A stretch of 21,214 nucleotides of DNA from Funneliformis mosseae (taxonomy: Eukaryota; Glomeromycota; Glomeromycetes; Glomerales; Glomeraceae): assembly GCA_910592005.1 (NCBI GenBank), contig CAJVPP010001280.1, forward strand, positions 1-21,214, given 5' to 3'. Shown here in pieces: positions 20,105 through 21,214 of this stretch (positions are counted from its first letter, which is position 1; each line of letters begins with the position of its first letter). A model generated the notes under the pieces. The model searched no databases. It was not told the DNA's origin and was given only the letters and a program-made list of their open reading frames with translations. Made by a program: the position numbers and the translations under genes.

Positions 20105-20276
20105 CAGTCAACTCTTGATATAGCAAACTCTTGATATAACGAATTTTTTGAACAAATATAATAAAAATACTCTTGTTATAGCGAATTGGCCAATCAAATC
20201 TCTTAAAATCTTCACTATAGCCTTATAGTGAAGTTGAGATCTAAGACATAGAATTCGTTATAACAAGAGTTGACTG
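20105..20276 (+). mobile_element. 172-bp pogo/Fot1-like MITE
   Basis: The ends are CAGTCAACTCTTG and CAAGAGTTGACTG, flanked on both sides by TA (20103-20104 and 20277-20278). CAGT-starting ends with a TA duplication are typical of pogo/Tigger/Fot1 elements. A motif close to ACTCTTGWTATARCGAA occurs four times: 20111-20126, 20127-20143, 20169-20185, and inverted at 20254-20270. A 10-bp-arm hairpin, CTTCACTATA-GCCT-TATAGTGAAG, lies at 20210-20233. No coding capacity. Confidence 0.85.
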
Positions 20277-20278
20277 TA

Positions 20279-20629
20279 ATAACTTTTAAATACTTTTATT
20301 TTTATACTTTTTTTTATAAAGTAAACAAATAATAATATTATTATATAGATAAGATTAATAAATATTACCTTTATATCTTTTAATGAGAAAGTTTTTTTAG
20401 TATTAGAAATTAGTTCTAATAAATGCAATACTATTTTTATATTTTTTAAATTTCAAATATATTTACAAATTTCAAATTTGTTTAAGTAAATAAATTTTTA
20501 ATCTTTTTTATAAAACTTTTACTCTTATTATTAATATTAAATATTATTATAAATTTAAAGCTAAAAGTAAAAAAAAAAAAAGTATATTATTATTCTTTTT
20601 AGGTAATTGCTTATATATAATCTTTTTTT
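20279..20629. other. AT-rich spacer, no gene seen
   Basis: Sequence between the pogo-like MITE and the second transposase relic. It may contain unrecognisable upstream remains of that relic. Confidence 0.45.
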
Positions 20630-20995
20630 GAATATCAACTAAAAAATAATAATGAATGTGTAAGAAAATAAAAGTTTAGTTATTGCTGATTTATCATAAG
20701 AAAATGATTTAACTATAGTTTAAAGATATAGTATATAAGAGAATATCATATGTACAATGCAATAAAAGACTCTTATACTTCTAAAAATCTTGATTTATTG
20801 TTAGTTTCTCATTATTACCATCTTATAAATAAATTATTTGAAGAGATTTTTTTAAATAAAAGATAGGAAGAAATATATAAATTATGTTTACAATTACTAA
20901 TACTTAATGAATTAAAAAAAAGAATCACGTTATAAGATATCTATCATTTTAAGACTGGCAAAACGTTAGTTTTTTAAGGATAAAATTGAAGAAAA
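20630..20995 (+). pseudogene. Second, highly decayed Plavaka/KDZ-type transposase fragment
   Basis: Codons from ATG 20652 read MNV-stop-ENKSLVIA then DLS-stop-ENDLTIV, parallel to MNIQEIKCVIIA and ADLSLGNDLVEV of the relic at 64-2973, with about seven codons (SLGDITA) missing. After a frame change, KDSYTSKNLDLLLVSHYYH, then FEEIF, stop, and LNELKKR follow the same order as KDLLTSNNLDLPLVSRYHH and FKEIF. DIYHFKTGKTLVF then matches DIYHVTAGKVLRF. Many stops and frame changes make it dead. Only the central 120 or so residues of the protein are represented, and no ends of the element are visible. It is too broken to register as an open frame. Confidence 0.72.
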
Positions 20996-21050
20996 ATTAC
21001 GTTGTTAGTGATAATCTGTTTACGTAACTAAATGACTGCGCCAACTAACG

Positions 21051-21214
21051 TCACCAATGATCACCAAGAAAATTGTGATCACCGTTTTCACTGATTTCAC
21101 TACTATCACAACTATCATTGTGATATTCATTTTCATCATTATAACGTTTATCATTATTTTATTTATTATATTTATTATCATAGTTATATTTACTTTCACT
21201 ATTATATTTATTAT
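21051..21214 (-). pseudogene. Possible broken 3' exon, Asn/Asp-rich, minus strand
   Basis: Read leftward from the window edge, one frame gives NKYNSESKYNYDNKYNK, a TAA, then NNDKRYNDENEYHNDSCDSS onward to GDHW and a stop at 21051-21053. Both halves have the same Asn/Asp/Tyr/Ser-rich composition in the same frame, which suggests one low-complexity coding tail interrupted by a stop. It could equally be imperfect trinucleotide-like repeats with no coding role. The upstream part lies outside the window. Confidence 0.25.

Overview
The window looks like nuclear DNA of an arbuscular mycorrhizal fungus of the Rhizophagus type (Glomeromycota). The DNA is very AT-rich, from roughly 10% G+C in sampled lines of the right-hand desert to about 47% in one small patch. 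Genes carry several short GT-AG introns with CTAAY-like branch sites. One gene joins a TKL-type kinase domain to a long Sel1 repeat array, an architecture hugely expanded in these fungi. The genus call is inferred from gene architecture and remembered family resemblance; no search was run. LAYOUT: 1-2973 is a decayed Plavaka/KDZ-type (CACTA-related) DNA transposase with many in-frame stops and at least two frameshifts. 3000-8400 is gene-poor and rich in non-autonomous elements: two 152-bp inverted-repeat MITEs in opposite orientation differing at one base (3513-3664, 4307-4458), between them a tiny poly(A)-tailed insertion with a 15-bp target-site duplication (4172-4248), and a 388-bp Harbinger-like MITE with TAA duplications (5858-6245). 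A promoter-like site with a weak small-gene candidate (6616-7212) and a GC-elevated patch (7500-7680) follow. 8411-9955 is a four-exon gene for a secreted-then-anchored kelch protein (443 aa). 9956-12758 is intergenic and holds a 153-bp fold-back element (10935-11087). 12759-17153 is a five-exon kinase-Sel1 gene (1362 aa). 17154-20630 is a gene desert with a diverged AT-rich repeat family and a pogo-like MITE (20105-20276). 20630-20995 is a second, more decayed relic of the same transposase family as at the left end. The last 200 bp is a low-complexity, Asn/Asp-coding stretch on the minus strand that looks broken. HOW IT FITS: Two genes appear intact. The kelch protein is probably a surface or endomembrane beta-propeller, and the kinase-Sel1 protein is probably a cytosolic signalling scaffold. 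Nothing indicates that they work together. The rest is dominated by dead or non-autonomous transposons. I found no new defence, metabolic or RNA system. The most unusual structures are the exact 324-bp higher-order periodicity of the Sel1 array, the near-identical inverted MITE pair, and the miniature retroposition footprint.
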